Assembly: GCF_003594875.1 (NCBI RefSeq)
Contig: NZ_QZEY01000004.1
Coordinates: 310,001-374,000 of the forward strand
DNA: 64,000 nt
Direction: 5' to 3'
Source: Bailinhaonella thermotolerans
GTDB taxonomy: Bacteria; Actinomycetota; Actinomycetes; Streptosporangiales; Streptosporangiaceae
Position numbers and translations under genes: made by a program. Shown here piece by piece: positions 24,893 to 33,921 of the stretch. The notes under the pieces are model-generated. The model searched no databases and was not told where the DNA came from. It saw nothing but the letters and a program-made list of their open reading frames with translations. Each line of letters opens with the position of its first letter. The stretch's first letter is position 1.

Positions 24893-25885
24893 ATGGTCAT
24901 CGACGTCCACGCCCACGTGTTCCCCCCGATCACGCGCGCCGAGTCCCGCGTCCTCGACGACGAGGACGGCCCCTGGCTGCGCGCCGGTGACGACGGCGCG
25001 GGCATGATGATGAGCGGTTCGGAGGAGTACCGCCCGGTCACGGCCGGGCTGTGGGACCCGGCCGCCCGGCTCGCCGCGATGGACGCCGCGGGCGTGGACG
25101 CTCAGGCCGTCTCCTCCACCCCGCTCATGTTCGGGTACGGCGCCGAGCCCGGCCGCGCGGCCGCGTGGTGCGACCTGGTGAACGCGCGGATCCTGGAGCA
25201 CTGCGCGGCCGACCCCGCGCGGCTGCTGCCGCTGTGCCAGGTGCCGCTGCAGGACGTCGCGCGCGCGTGCGAGACGGTGACGCGGGCGAAGGCGGCCGGG
25301 CACCGCGGCGTCCACATCGGCAACCACGCGGGCGACCGCTACCCCGACGACGGCGAGATCGTCGAGTTCCTGGCCCACTGCGCGCACGAGGGCATGCCCG
25401 TCCTGGTCCACCCCTGGGACATGCTGGCCCCCGAGCGCATGCGCGGCCACATGCTGCCCTGGCTGGTCGGCATGGCCGCCGAGACCCAGCTCTCGATCAT
25501 GCGCATGATCCTGTCCGGCGCGTTCGACCGGCTCCCGCGCTCCCTGCGCCTGTGCTTCTGCCACGGCGGCGGCAGCTTCGCCTACCTCCTCGGCCGCGCC
25601 GACAACGCCTGGCACAACCGCGACATCGTCCGCGCCGACTCGTCCGCCCCGCCCTCGGCGTACACCGACAGGTTCTTCGTGGACTCGGCCGTCTTCGACC
25701 CCCGGGCGCTCCGCCTCCTCGTCGAGGTCATGGGCCCGGAGCGGGTCATGCTCGGCACCGACTACCCGTTCCCGCTCGGCGAGAGGAAGCCGGGCGAGGT
25801 CGTGCGCTCCTGCGACGCCCTGACGGAGGAGACCCGGGACCTGATCCTCGGCGGCAACGCGACCGCGTTCTTCGCCCGATCGTGA
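24893..25885 (+). CDS. ACMSD-like amidohydrolase/decarboxylase
   Basis: 330 residues, amidohydrolase_2 TIM barrel. Metal ligands are visible: HAHVF at the N-terminus (HxH), LVHPWDM near 176, CHGGGSFAYLLGR near 222 and GTDYPF near 287. The arrangement matches 2-amino-3-carboxymuconate 6-semialdehyde decarboxylase and related zinc decarboxylases, including a substrate Arg-type ERMRGHM loop. ACMSD acts in tryptophan/2-aminophenol catabolism, but no other genes of that route are nearby, so the substrate is uncertain. Confidence 0.85.
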   Translation: MVIDVHAHVFPPITRAESRVLDDEDGPWLRAGDDGAGMMMSGSEEYRPVTAGLWDPAARLAAMDAAGVDAQAVSSTPLMFGYGAEPGRAAAWCDLVNARILEHCAADPARLLPLCQVPLQDVARACETVTRAKAAGHRGVHIGNHAGDRYPDDGEIVEFLAHCAHEGMPVLVHPWDMLAPERMRGHMLPWLVGMAAETQLSIMRMILSGAFDRLPRSLRLCFCHGGGSFAYLLGRADNAWHNRDIVRADSSAPPSAYTDRFFVDSAVFDPRALRLLVEVMGPERVMLGTDYPFPLGERKPGEVVRSCDALTEETRDLILGGNATAFFARS

Positions 25886-25965
25886 TGGGGGCCGTCCCCG
25901 GCGGCTGATGACTCGCGCGGGCGCCGGTGTTACGTTCGCGCCATCGGTCGAACTGGGGGCGTCCC

Positions 25966-27453
25966 ATGCAGCGGCTTCGTCCGGGGGATCCCGCCGCCGT
26001 GAGCGGCTACAAGCTCATCGGCCGGCTCGGCGCGGGCGGGATGGGCCAGGTGTTCCTGGGCCGGTCGCCGGGCGGGCTGCCCGTCGCCATCAAGGTCGTC
26101 CATCCGCACCTCGCGGAGGACCCGGAGTTCCTGGCGCGGTTCCGCCGGGAGGTCGCCGCCGCCCGCGCGGTCAGCGGCCCCTACACGGCGCCCGTGGTGG
26201 ACGCCGATCCGGACGCCGACCCGCCCTGGCTGGCCACCGCGTTCCTGCCGGGGCTCTCCCTGCACGACACGGTCGCCGCGCACGGGCCCCTGCCGGAGCG
26301 CACCGTGCGCACGCTCGGCGCGGGGCTGGCGGAGGCGCTCGTGTCCATCCACCGGGCGGGCGTGGTCCACCGCGACCTGAAGCCCTCCAACGTCATCCTC
26401 ACCCCGCAGGGCCCGCGCGTGATCGACTTCGGCATCGCCAGGGCCGCCGACGCCACCGCCGCGACCCAGAGCGGGATGGTGGTGGGCTCTCCCGGATACA
26501 TCACGCCCGAGCAGGTGACGGCCGGGACGGCGAGCCCGGCGGGGGACGTCTTCTCGCTCGGGGCGGTGCTGGTGTACGCCGCCACGGGGGCCACCCCGTT
26601 CGGGGAGGGGCCCGCGCACGTGGTGGTCTACCGCGTGGTGCACGAGCCGCCCCGGCTGGACGGGGTGCCGGGTCCCCTGCGCGACCTCGTCGCCGCCTGT
26701 CTCGCGAAGGACCCGGACCGGCGCCCCACCCCGGCCCAGGTGCTGGACCGCCTCGCCGAGCCCACCGGGGAGCCCGGCCCCGGATGGCTGCCGGACCCCG
26801 TGGCCGAGCACGTCACGGCCCGCGTCCGGCTCCTCCCGCCGACCCGGGTCCTCCCCGAGCCCGGGGAGTCCCCCGGCGCGGGGCCCGCGACGCACGGGAC
26901 GCCGGGAGCGGTGGGAACGCCGGTCCAGGGCCCGGCCGGAGCGCCGCCCGGTCCACAGCCACCCGCGCCGCCGGTCGAGGAGGGCCCCGACGAGCCGCGC
27001 ACCCCGCCGCGCCGCGTCCTCGGCGCCGTCCTGGCCGTGGCCGCGGCCGCCACCGTGCTGACCACCGGGCTCACCCATCCGGCGGTGTGGCCGGACGGGC
27101 GCGTCTGCGCCGACCTCGCGGCGGGGCTGGAGCGGCTGCCCGCGCCGGCGCCGGTCCCGCCCCGGACGCCGACGTTCCAGGAGTACCAGGCCGACCCGCA
27201 GGCGTTCGAGCGGCGCAGGCGGGACGCGGAACTGGAGACCGCGCGGCGCGAAGACCGGCACGGGCGCGACATGGCCTCCATGCTCACCGGCCTGAGCCGG
27301 CGGGCGTCCGGGCCCACCCTGAAGCGGGCGCTGGAGGCGCTGGCGGCCGTCGAGCTCCGGGCGGAGCCGAAGGACTTCATGAGCGCCGAGGCCCAGGCCC
27401 ACCGCGCCGAGGAACGGAAGGCCGCGGCGGACGTGAGGAGGGCCTGTGGCTGA
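25966..27453 (+). CDS. Ser/Thr protein kinase with one membrane helix
   Basis: 495 residues from ATG 25966. A complete Hanks kinase: Gly loop GAGGMGQVFLG (about 21-31), catalytic Lys in VAIKVV, HRDLKPSNV, metal-binding VIDFGIA, and GSPGYITPEQ. A Pro-rich juxtamembrane linker leads to one hydrophobic helix (about 350-369) and an extracellular helical, charged domain of 125 residues with two Cys. The extracellular part has no recognised PASTA motif. The next gene overlaps by 8 bp and encodes a membrane protein, a likely partner or substrate. Confidence 0.9.
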   Translation: MQRLRPGDPAAVSGYKLIGRLGAGGMGQVFLGRSPGGLPVAIKVVHPHLAEDPEFLARFRREVAAARAVSGPYTAPVVDADPDADPPWLATAFLPGLSLHDTVAAHGPLPERTVRTLGAGLAEALVSIHRAGVVHRDLKPSNVILTPQGPRVIDFGIARAADATAATQSGMVVGSPGYITPEQVTAGTASPAGDVFSLGAVLVYAATGATPFGEGPAHVVVYRVVHEPPRLDGVPGPLRDLVAACLAKDPDRRPTPAQVLDRLAEPTGEPGPGWLPDPVAEHVTARVRLLPPTRVLPEPGESPGAGPATHGTPGAVGTPVQGPAGAPPGPQPPAPPVEEGPDEPRTPPRRVLGAVLAVAAAATVLTTGLTHPAVWPDGRVCADLAAGLERLPAPAPVPPRTPTFQEYQADPQAFERRRRDAELETARREDRHGRDMASMLTGLSRRASGPTLKRALEALAAVELRAEPKDFMSAEAQAHRAEERKAAADVRRACG

Positions 27454-28573
27454 GGCCCACGTCGCGCTGCGCCGCGCCCGGCTGATCGCGCTGGCCACGG
27501 CGTCGGCGGTCTGCGGCGGGATGCTCCTGCACGCCGTGCTCGTCGGGACGCGCGCTCGTGGCGCCGGGCCGCCGTTCGCGGACGCTCTCGCGTTCCCCCT
27601 GCCCGCCCTCGACCGCCTCTCCCCGGCCAGGATTCTCTGGGTCCCGCTGGTGCTCGCCGCCGTCGCGGCGGTCCTGTACGCCGTGATCACCGGGACGCGG
27701 CGCGGCGTGCCGCCCCAGGGCGCGGGATACGCCGTCTTCCTGCTCGGCTGGGCCGGGGCGACCTTCGCCGCCGCCGTCGCGGCGCTCCCCTTCCACGCCG
27801 CCTCGGCGCCGTACTGGCCCGGCCCGGACCTGGCCGCCAGCGGCCTGGGCCGTCTGTTCTGGGTCCACGTGCCCGTCGCCGTGGCATGGGGCCTGCTCGC
27901 GGGGTGGATCGGCGGCCTGGCGGCGGCGATCGCCTACCGTCGTACGGCTCCCGCGCGGGCCCCCGGGCCCGGGACGGCCCGCACGGTGACTCCGGCGGCG
28001 GGCCGGGGATCGGTGCCGGGAGCGGGTGCGGGAGCGCCGCGCGGGACCGGGAGGGCGTGGCCGGCGGCCGGGGGCGCGGGCGGGATACTGGGCCTGATCA
28101 TCCTGGCCGGCGGCCTGTTCGCCTTCGTCGAGCAGTCCCGCGGGGGTCCGGCCATCCTCGAGTTCCTGACCTTCCCCAACCCCCTCAGCGCGAACTGGGG
28201 GCTGCCGCCCAGCACCCGCCGCCCGTCCTGGGCGGGCCTGCTGGACCCGCTCGCCCTGGTCCTCCTCGCGGTCACGTCGGCGGGGCTGCTGACCCTGATC
28301 CTGTCCCCGGCCCTGCGCCGCCTGCGGAACCGCCGGGGCGCCGTGTTCCTGATCACCTGGGGCTGCGCCGTACTCGTGACCGGGCTGGCCGGGCTGATGC
28401 GCGGGCTCGCCATCAGGGTCGCCGAGCGGTTCGGGGAGGAGGTCCTGGTGGTCCCGGGCTTCCCGGACCTCGCCGACGGCGCGGTCCACGGTCTCCTGTA
28501 CGGCTGGCTCGCGGCGGCGGCCGCGGCATTCCTCTGGACGCGCCGGCGGCCGCCGGGAGCGCACGCCCCCTAG
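27446..28573 (+). CDS. Polytopic membrane protein of unknown function
   Basis: 375 residues from GTG 27446, overlapping the kinase gene by 8 bp. I count seven to eight hydrophobic segments (for example [69 protein letters not shown]), with a Gly/Pro/Arg-rich loop in the middle (about 165-210). I do not recognise the family. Co-transcription with the kinase suggests a joint signalling role. The stop TAG shares a CCTAGG palindrome with the stop of the convergent glgC. Confidence 0.75.
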   Translation: MAEAHVALRRARLIALATASAVCGGMLLHAVLVGTRARGAGPPFADALAFPLPALDRLSPARILWVPLVLAAVAAVLYAVITGTRRGVPPQGAGYAVFLLGWAGATFAAAVAALPFHAASAPYWPGPDLAASGLGRLFWVHVPVAVAWGLLAGWIGGLAAAIAYRRTAPARAPGPGTARTVTPAAGRGSVPGAGAGAPRGTGRAWPAAGGAGGILGLIILAGGLFAFVEQSRGGPAILEFLTFPNPLSANWGLPPSTRRPSWAGLLDPLALVLLAVTSAGLLTLILSPALRRLRNRRGAVFLITWGCAVLVTGLAGLMRGLAIRVAERFGEEVLVVPGFPDLADGAVHGLLYGWLAAAAAAFLWTRRRPPGAHAP

Positions 28574-29805
28574 GGCTCGATGGCCTGGTTCTTGCCGATC
28601 ACCACGATGCCGTTGCGGGTGACGGTGAAGCGGCGTCGGTCGCGTTCGAGGTCCACGCCGATCTGGGCGCCCTCGGGGATGACGACGTTCTTGTCCACGA
28701 TGGCCCGCCGTACGACCGCGCCCTTGCCCACGCGGACGCAGTCCATGAGGACCGAGTCGTGGACCTGGGAGCGCTCGTCGAGGACCACGTTGGGGCTGAG
28801 GACGGAGCGCTCGGACAGCCCGCCGGCCACGATGACGCCCGGCGAGACGAGGGAGTCGCGGGCCAGCCCCATCCGGTCGTCCTCGCTGAACACGAACTTG
28901 GCCGGGGGCAGCGGGTCGTGCCCGGTGTAGATGGGCCAGTCGGCGTTGTAGAGGTTGAAGATGGGCTCGACCGCGACCAGGTCCATGTGCGCCTCGTAGT
29001 AGGCGTCGAGGGTCCCGACGTCGCGCCAGTAGGCCCGGTCGCGGAACGTCGAGCCGGGCACCTCGTTGCGGGCGAAGTCGTACACCTGCGCCTGGCCGCT
29101 CTTGACCAGCATGGGGATGATGTCGCCGCCGAGGTCGTGCTTGCTGGCGGGGTTGCGCGCGTCCTCCCGGACCGCCTCGATCAGCGCACGCGTCTCGAAG
29201 ACGTAGTTCCCCATCGACGCGTACACCTGGTCGGGGGAGTCCGCCAGCCCCACCGCGTCCTTCGGCTTCTCCCGGAACGCCGCGATCTGCCGCCCGTCCG
29301 GCCCCGTCTCCACGATCCCGAACTGGTCCGCCAGCGACAGCGGCTGCCGGATCGCCGCCACGGTCACCGCGGCCCCCGACTCCATGTGCTGCTCCACCAT
29401 CTGGCGGGGGTCCATCCGGTAGATGTGGTCGGCGCCGAACACGATCACGTGGTCGGGGTCCTCGTCCTGGATCAGGTTGAGGTTCTGGAAGATCGCGTCG
29501 GCGGAACCCGCGAACCACCGCGGGCCGAGGCGCTGCTGCGCCGGCACCGGCGTCACGTAGTTCCCCAGCATCGCCGACATCCGCCAGGTCCGCGAGATGT
29601 GCCGGTCCAGGCTGTGGTTCTTGTACTGCGTGAGCACGACGATCCGCAGATACCCGCCGTTGGCCAGGTTCGACAGCACGAAGTCGATCAGCCGGTAGAT
29701 CCCCCCGAACGGCACGGCGGGCTTGGCCCGGTCCGCCGTCAGCGGCATCAGCCGCTTCCCCTCGCCGCCGGCCAGCACCATCGCCAGAACCCGAGCCCTC
29801 GCCAT
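28570..29805 (-). CDS. glgC: Glucose-1-phosphate adenylyltransferase
   Basis: 411 residues from ATG 29805. The sugar nucleotidyltransferase domain shows [17 protein letters not shown] (substrate loop), [34 protein letters not shown]-like loops and REKPKD (about 170). The C-terminal left-handed beta-helix follows ([16 protein letters not shown]). It makes ADP-glucose from ATP and glucose 1-phosphate, the committed step to glycogen or maltosyl phosphate, and is usually allosterically controlled. It diverges from the glucan synthase gene glgA, 150 bp away. Confidence 0.95.
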   Translation of the reverse strand: MARARVLAMVLAGGEGKRLMPLTADRAKPAVPFGGIYRLIDFVLSNLANGGYLRIVVLTQYKNHSLDRHISRTWRMSAMLGNYVTPVPAQQRLGPRWFAGSADAIFQNLNLIQDEDPDHVIVFGADHIYRMDPRQMVEQHMESGAAVTVAAIRQPLSLADQFGIVETGPDGRQIAAFREKPKDAVGLADSPDQVYASMGNYVFETRALIEAVREDARNPASKHDLGGDIIPMLVKSGQAQVYDFARNEVPGSTFRDRAYWRDVGTLDAYYEAHMDLVAVEPIFNLYNADWPIYTGHDPLPPAKFVFSEDDRMGLARDSLVSPGVIVAGGLSERSVLSPNVVLDERSQVHDSVLMDCVRVGKGAVVRRAIVDKNVVIPEGAQIGVDLERDRRRFTVTRNGIVVIGKNQAIEP

Positions 29806-29957
29806 ACAAGCGACACTAACGCCCCAACCGATACGCAACCACCCACCCCTCCCGTCGAATCCGGCGGAGGAGGCCCGATCGTCCGGATCCGTACGGCCAC
29901 CGGCGGACGGCCGCCGCGCCGTACGGCCTCCGGCGCGGGTGGTTAGGCTGCGTGGGT

Positions 29958-31133
29958 ATGCGGGTTGATTTGCTGAGCCGGGAGTATCCGCCCGAGGTGT
30001 ACGGCGGCGCCGGGGTGCACGTGGCGTACCTGGCCCGGGAGCTGCGGCGGCTGTGCGACGTGCGCGTGCGGTGCTTCGGGGCGGAACGGGACGAGGCGTC
30101 GGTCGCCGCCTACCGGAGCCCCCGGGAGCTCGCGGAGGCCAACGCGGCCCTGCAGGTGCTCGGCGTCGACCTGGAGATGGCGCAGGACTGCGCCGGGGCC
30201 GACGTGGTGCACAGCCACACCTGGTACGCCAACCTCGCCGGCCATCTGGCCTCGCTGCTGCACGGCGTCCCGCACGTCGCGACCGTGCACAGCCTGGAGC
30301 CGCTGCGCCCGTGGAAGGCCGAGCAGCTCGGCGGCGGCTACCGCGTCTCGTCGTGGGCGGAGCGCACCGCGCTGCTCGGCGCGGCGCGCGTGATCGCCGT
30401 CTCGGACGGGATGCGGCGCGACCTGCTCTCCGCCTACCCGGAGATCGACCCCGAGCGGGTGAGCGTGATCCACAACGGGATCGATCCCGAGGAGTACAAG
30501 CCCGCCGCCGAGACCTCGGCGCTGGACCGGCTCGGGGTGGACCCGGAGCGCCCCTCCGTCGTGTTCGTGGGCCGCGTGACCAGGCAGAAGGGCCTGCCGT
30601 ACCTGCTGCGGGCCGCCCGGGACCTGCTTCCCGAGGCGCAGCTCGTGCTCTGCGCCGGCGCGCCGGACACCGCGGAGATCGCGGCGGAGGTGTCCGAGCT
30701 GGTCGCCGAGCTGCGCGCCACCCGCCAGGGCGTGGTGTGGCAGCCGGAGATGCTGCCCCGCGAGGACCTGGTCCAGGTGCTCTCGCACGCCACCGTGTTC
30801 GTCTGCCCCTCGGTGTACGAGCCGATGGGCATCGTGAACCTGGAGGCCATGGCGTGCGAGGCGCCCGTGGTGGCCACCGCGACGGGAGGCATCCCCGAGG
30901 TGGTGGCCGACGGCGAGACCGGGCTGCTGGTCCCGGTCGAGCAGGCCGCCGACGGCACCCCGCTGGACCCGGGCCGCTTCGCCGCCGACTTCGCCGAACG
31001 CGTGAACACGCTGCTGGGGGATCCGGAGCGCGCGCGGGAGATGGGCCGGGCCGGCCGCGTCCGCGCCGTGGAGCGCTTCTCCTGGAGCGAGATCGCCCGC
31101 CGCACCCGCGACCTCTACGCCGGCCTCGGCTAG
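29958..31133 (+). CDS. glgA: Glycogen synthase / ADP-glucose glycosyltransferase, GT4 actinobacterial type
   Basis: 391 residues from ATG 29958; a GTG six bases earlier is possible. The GT-B fold of family GT4 shows [49 protein letters not shown] and the E-x7-E motif in [16 protein letters not shown]. This short version corresponds to the actinobacterial GlgA, which in mycobacteria (GlgM) makes maltose 1-phosphate from ADP-glucose and glucose 1-phosphate for the GlgE route. The GlgE, GlgB and TreS genes are not in the window. It shares its control region with glgC. Confidence 0.93.
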   Translation: MRVDLLSREYPPEVYGGAGVHVAYLARELRRLCDVRVRCFGAERDEASVAAYRSPRELAEANAALQVLGVDLEMAQDCAGADVVHSHTWYANLAGHLASLLHGVPHVATVHSLEPLRPWKAEQLGGGYRVSSWAERTALLGAARVIAVSDGMRRDLLSAYPEIDPERVSVIHNGIDPEEYKPAAETSALDRLGVDPERPSVVFVGRVTRQKGLPYLLRAARDLLPEAQLVLCAGAPDTAEIAAEVSELVAELRATRQGVVWQPEMLPREDLVQVLSHATVFVCPSVYEPMGIVNLEAMACEAPVVATATGGIPEVVADGETGLLVPVEQAADGTPLDPGRFAADFAERVNTLLGDPERAREMGRAGRVRAVERFSWSEIARRTRDLYAGLG

Positions 31134-31697
31134 CACCGGGCGCCGCGCCAGACCCGACGCCAGCATCGCCACCATGGCGATCTCGGCGAACAGCACGGCC
31201 CGCTGGGACAGTCCCTCGTGCGCCCACAGCAGCACGATCAGGCCGGTCGCCGAGCCGGAGGCGGTCCAGGTGACCCGGCGGGCCGTCTCCGCCCAGCCGG
31301 GCAGCGAGCGCAGGATCCGGGCCAGCAGCAGGCCGGCCAGCGGGAGCGCGATGAGCGCCGCCGCCGCGCCGTACCGGTGGATCAGCCCGCTCATCGAGGT
31401 CACCCCGGGCGCGTCGTCGGTGGGGTAGACCGCCGCGAGCACGAGCCCCAGCCCCGCGACGCCGAGCAGCAGCCGCGCCGGGCCGCTGCCGCGCACGTGG
31501 GCCAGCGCGACGATGAGCCCGGCCAGGCCCGCCGCCAGCGCGGTCATGCTCCCGCCGAGCAGCAGCGCGCCCTGGGGGACGAACGCGTAGGTGCTCATCA
31601 ACCGGGTGAGCCCGCCGAACGCGGCGTGCAGCCAGCCCATCAGGACGAGCGCGAGAACGATGCCGGCGAGGGAGATCCGGGCCCAGTTGCGTGTCAT
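31134..31697 (-). CDS. DUF998-type membrane protein lacking a stop codon at its domain end
   Basis: From ATG 31697 the frame encodes a compact membrane protein of about 185 residues with six helices ([41 protein letters not shown], then [19 protein letters not shown]), as in the DUF998 family. The domain ends near 31140, but no stop follows in frame; the frame continues to 29943, fully antisense to glgA. The CTA of the glgA stop region is read as Leu. A one-base shift would reach TAG there. I give only the domain-supported part. A frameshift or lost stop is likely. Confidence 0.6.
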
Positions 31698-31831
31698 GGG
31701 AGGAAATTACGGAGACATCATGATCCAATTCGTCGGGCTGAGCTCCGATATCTCCCTTGCTCCCAGGGAGGGGGGTCCCCTAGTACCTGAGGATGGGACC
31801 GAGACCCGGATGAGCTCCCGGGTACGACCGG

Positions 31832-33367
31832 TCAGCCCCTCTGGTAGGTCTGGACCCCGGCCAGGAAGGTGGCGTACACGCCGATCTCGGCGATGGAGTC
31901 CGGTTCCGCGGTGTACGGGTCCTCCTCCAGGACGACGAGGTCCGCGTACTTCCCGGGGATGAGGGAGCCGATCTCGTGATCGCTGAAGAGCTGCCAGGCC
32001 GGGTCGATCGTCTGCGCCCGCACCGCCTCGTCCACGCTCACCCGGTGCTCCGGCCCCAGCACCCGCCCGGATCCCAGCGCGCGCCGCGTGACCGCGGACT
32101 GGATGTTCCGCAGCGGCCGCGGCGGCGTCACCGGGGAGTCGTTGTGGAAGGAGATCCGCAGCCCCGCGTCCAGCGCCGACCGGGCGTCGCACCACCCCCC
32201 CGCCCGCGGGCCGAACAGCTCGTCCAGCATCACGTCGCCCCGGTAGTAGATCTCCGCGGGGAACAGGCTGCACGTCACGCCCAGCTCCGCCGCGCGGCCG
32301 TACTGCCCGGGCGTCATCGCGCCGCAGTGCTCGATCCGCAGCCGGTGGTCCGGGCGCGGGTGCATCCGCAGCGCCCAGTCGTACACGTCGAGCACGAGGT
32401 CCACGGCCGCGTCGCCGTACGCGTGGCACGCGACCTGCCATCCGGCGGGGAAGTGGCCGGCGAGCACCTCCCGCAGCTCCCCGGCGGTGGCGCTGGGCGG
32501 CGTCCGGCGCTCGAACCGCCGGCCCGCCTCGGAGTCCAGGTAGTCGAAGGTGAACGCCGCGTCCCCCGTCCACGGCCCGCCGTCCGCCCACGCCTTGATC
32601 CCGGTACGGCGGAGCATGGCGTCGCCCTCGCCCGGCCGCCCCGGCTCGCCCGGCGGGGCGTACGACCGCATGCGGACGCGCGCGCCGGGGGAGCGGGCCA
32701 CGTCCTCCGCGACCGCCCACAGGTCCTGCGACAGCCCCAGGTCCGCGACCGTGGTGATGCCCGCCGCCGCCAGCGCCTGGTGCTCGCGCTCCAGCAGCCA
32801 CGGCAGGTCCGCCGCGCTCTCCCTGATCAGCGGGGTGGTGATCGCGCGCAGCCCGGGCGCGCCGCGCATCACGCCCGGCCCCGGCAGCCCGGCCGCCCGC
32901 AGCGCCTCGCTGTTGGCGTACGCCAGCTCGACGGCCGCGTGCAGCACCACCACCGGGTTGTTGGGCGCCAGCTCGTCGAGGAAGTCCCTGGTCGGATCGG
33001 GCAGGCCGGGCTGCTGGAGCGGGTCCCAGCCGAAGAACACGCGCGGCGAGTGCGGCTCGGCCCGCTGGAGCACCTCGCGCATGCGCGCCAGCACCGCGTC
33101 CCCCGTCGGGTAGTCCATCGCCCGGACGTCGATCACGTCGGGCTGCCGCAGCAGCATGTCGCGCGTCGGATGCCCGTGCGCCTCCACGAACCCCGGCAGC
33201 GCCGTGCGGAACCCCAGGTCCACGACCGTGGCGTCCCCGGCGAGCCGCGTCACCTCGTCGTGGTCCCCGACGGCGGCGATGAGCCCCTCGGACGCCAGCA
33301 GGGCCTCCGCCCTCGGCCGCGCCGGGTCGTTGGTGACGAACGTCGCGTTGACGAACAGTACGTCCAT
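31832..33367 (-). CDS. Amidohydrolase family 3 protein (YtcJ/NfdA-like)
   Basis: 511 residues. The metal-dependent hydrolase pattern is FVEAHGHPTRD (HxH, about 58-68), KAWADGG with the position used for carboxylated Lys (about 258), CHAYGD (about 318), IEHCGAM (about 346) and FHNDSPV (about 408). The composite beta-sandwich closes with GKYADLVVLEEDP. Members hydrolyse N-formyl or amide bonds of small molecules; the natural substrate here is unknown. It diverges from a small conserved-looking gene. Confidence 0.87.
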   Translation of the reverse strand: MDVLFVNATFVTNDPARPRAEALLASEGLIAAVGDHDEVTRLAGDATVVDLGFRTALPGFVEAHGHPTRDMLLRQPDVIDVRAMDYPTGDAVLARMREVLQRAEPHSPRVFFGWDPLQQPGLPDPTRDFLDELAPNNPVVVLHAAVELAYANSEALRAAGLPGPGVMRGAPGLRAITTPLIRESAADLPWLLEREHQALAAAGITTVADLGLSQDLWAVAEDVARSPGARVRMRSYAPPGEPGRPGEGDAMLRRTGIKAWADGGPWTGDAAFTFDYLDSEAGRRFERRTPPSATAGELREVLAGHFPAGWQVACHAYGDAAVDLVLDVYDWALRMHPRPDHRLRIEHCGAMTPGQYGRAAELGVTCSLFPAEIYYRGDVMLDELFGPRAGGWCDARSALDAGLRISFHNDSPVTPPRPLRNIQSAVTRRALGSGRVLGPEHRVSVDEAVRAQTIDPAWQLFSDHEIGSLIPGKYADLVVLEEDPYTAEPDSIAEIGVYATFLAGVQTYQRG

Positions 33368-33528
33368 GAGGGGTGCCTACCGCGAACACCCTGCGTGTAA
33401 CGCGAGTGACGCCGGGGACGCGGCGTGTCCCCCGGGGCGGCGAATTCCCGGGAGCGCATGCCTGGCGGGGCATGGAATCCGCGCCCGGGGAACACCTAGG
33501 AGTACGAAGGAAGCACCGAGGAGGGCCA

Positions 33529-33684
33529 ATGGCTTCCCTTATAGACCGCATTCGGCGATATGTCCGCAGTCCGGAGGGCCGGCGCAACATCGAGAAGGCC
33601 AAACGCGCCGCCCGCGACCCCCGCAACCAGGCCAGGCTCCGCGACCTCATGGGACGGCTGCGCGGCGGCCGCCGCCACCGCTGA
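33529..33684 (+). CDS. Small basic helical protein, 51 residues
   Basis: The ATG at 33529 follows an excellent GAGGAGG site. The product begins MASLIDRIRRYVRSPEG, continues as one or two amphipathic helices with alternating Arg/Lys, and ends GRRHR. An equivalent short protein is common in actinobacteria, but its role is unknown to me. A 16-bp-stem terminator lies 53 bp behind it, which supports an independent transcript. TAGGAG at 33497-33502 could be its -10 box. Confidence 0.75.
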   Translation: MASLIDRIRRYVRSPEGRRNIEKAKRAARDPRNQARLRDLMGRLRGGRRHR

Positions 33685-33736
33685 CGGCTCCACCGGCGGT
33701 TCTCGCCGGCGGCTCCGGCTCACGGCCGCCGCACGC

Positions 33737-33772
33737 CCGGAAGCCCCGCGCGCGACCGCGCGGGGCTTCCGG
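33737..33772 (+). terminator. Hairpin terminator with 16-bp perfect stem
   Basis: Arms 33737-33752 and 33757-33772 pair perfectly around a 4-base loop CGAC. There is no U-tract, as usual for actinobacterial terminators. It ends the transcript of the 51-residue protein. Confidence 0.8.
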
Positions 33773-33798
33773 CGTTCCCCGTCGTCCGTGACTCCGCC

Positions 33799-33868
33799 GT
33801 CCTCCGTCGTCCTCCGTCGTCCTGGGTCGTCCTCCGTCGTCCTCGGTCGTTCTCGGTCGTCCTCGTCG
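33799..33868. repeat. 10-bp tandem repeat CCTCCGTCGT, about seven units
   Basis: Units at 33801, 33811, 33821, 33831, 33841 and 33851 are in exact 10-bp register with few substitutions. A seventh partial unit follows. The array lies between the terminator and the stop codon of the convergent FAD monooxygenase gene. Confidence 0.8.
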
Positions 33869-33921
33869 TCCCCCGGCGTTCCGTGGTCTGCCCGTCGTCG
33901 CCGGGGAGACCGGGGGGCCGA

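Noticed and set aside
25966-27453. PknG as the partner of GlnX-GlnH
   Set aside because: The kinase has a membrane helix and lacks the rubredoxin and TPR parts of PknG.
33799-33868. CRISPR-like direct repeats
   Set aside because: The unit is 10 bp without spacers, a simple tandem repeat.
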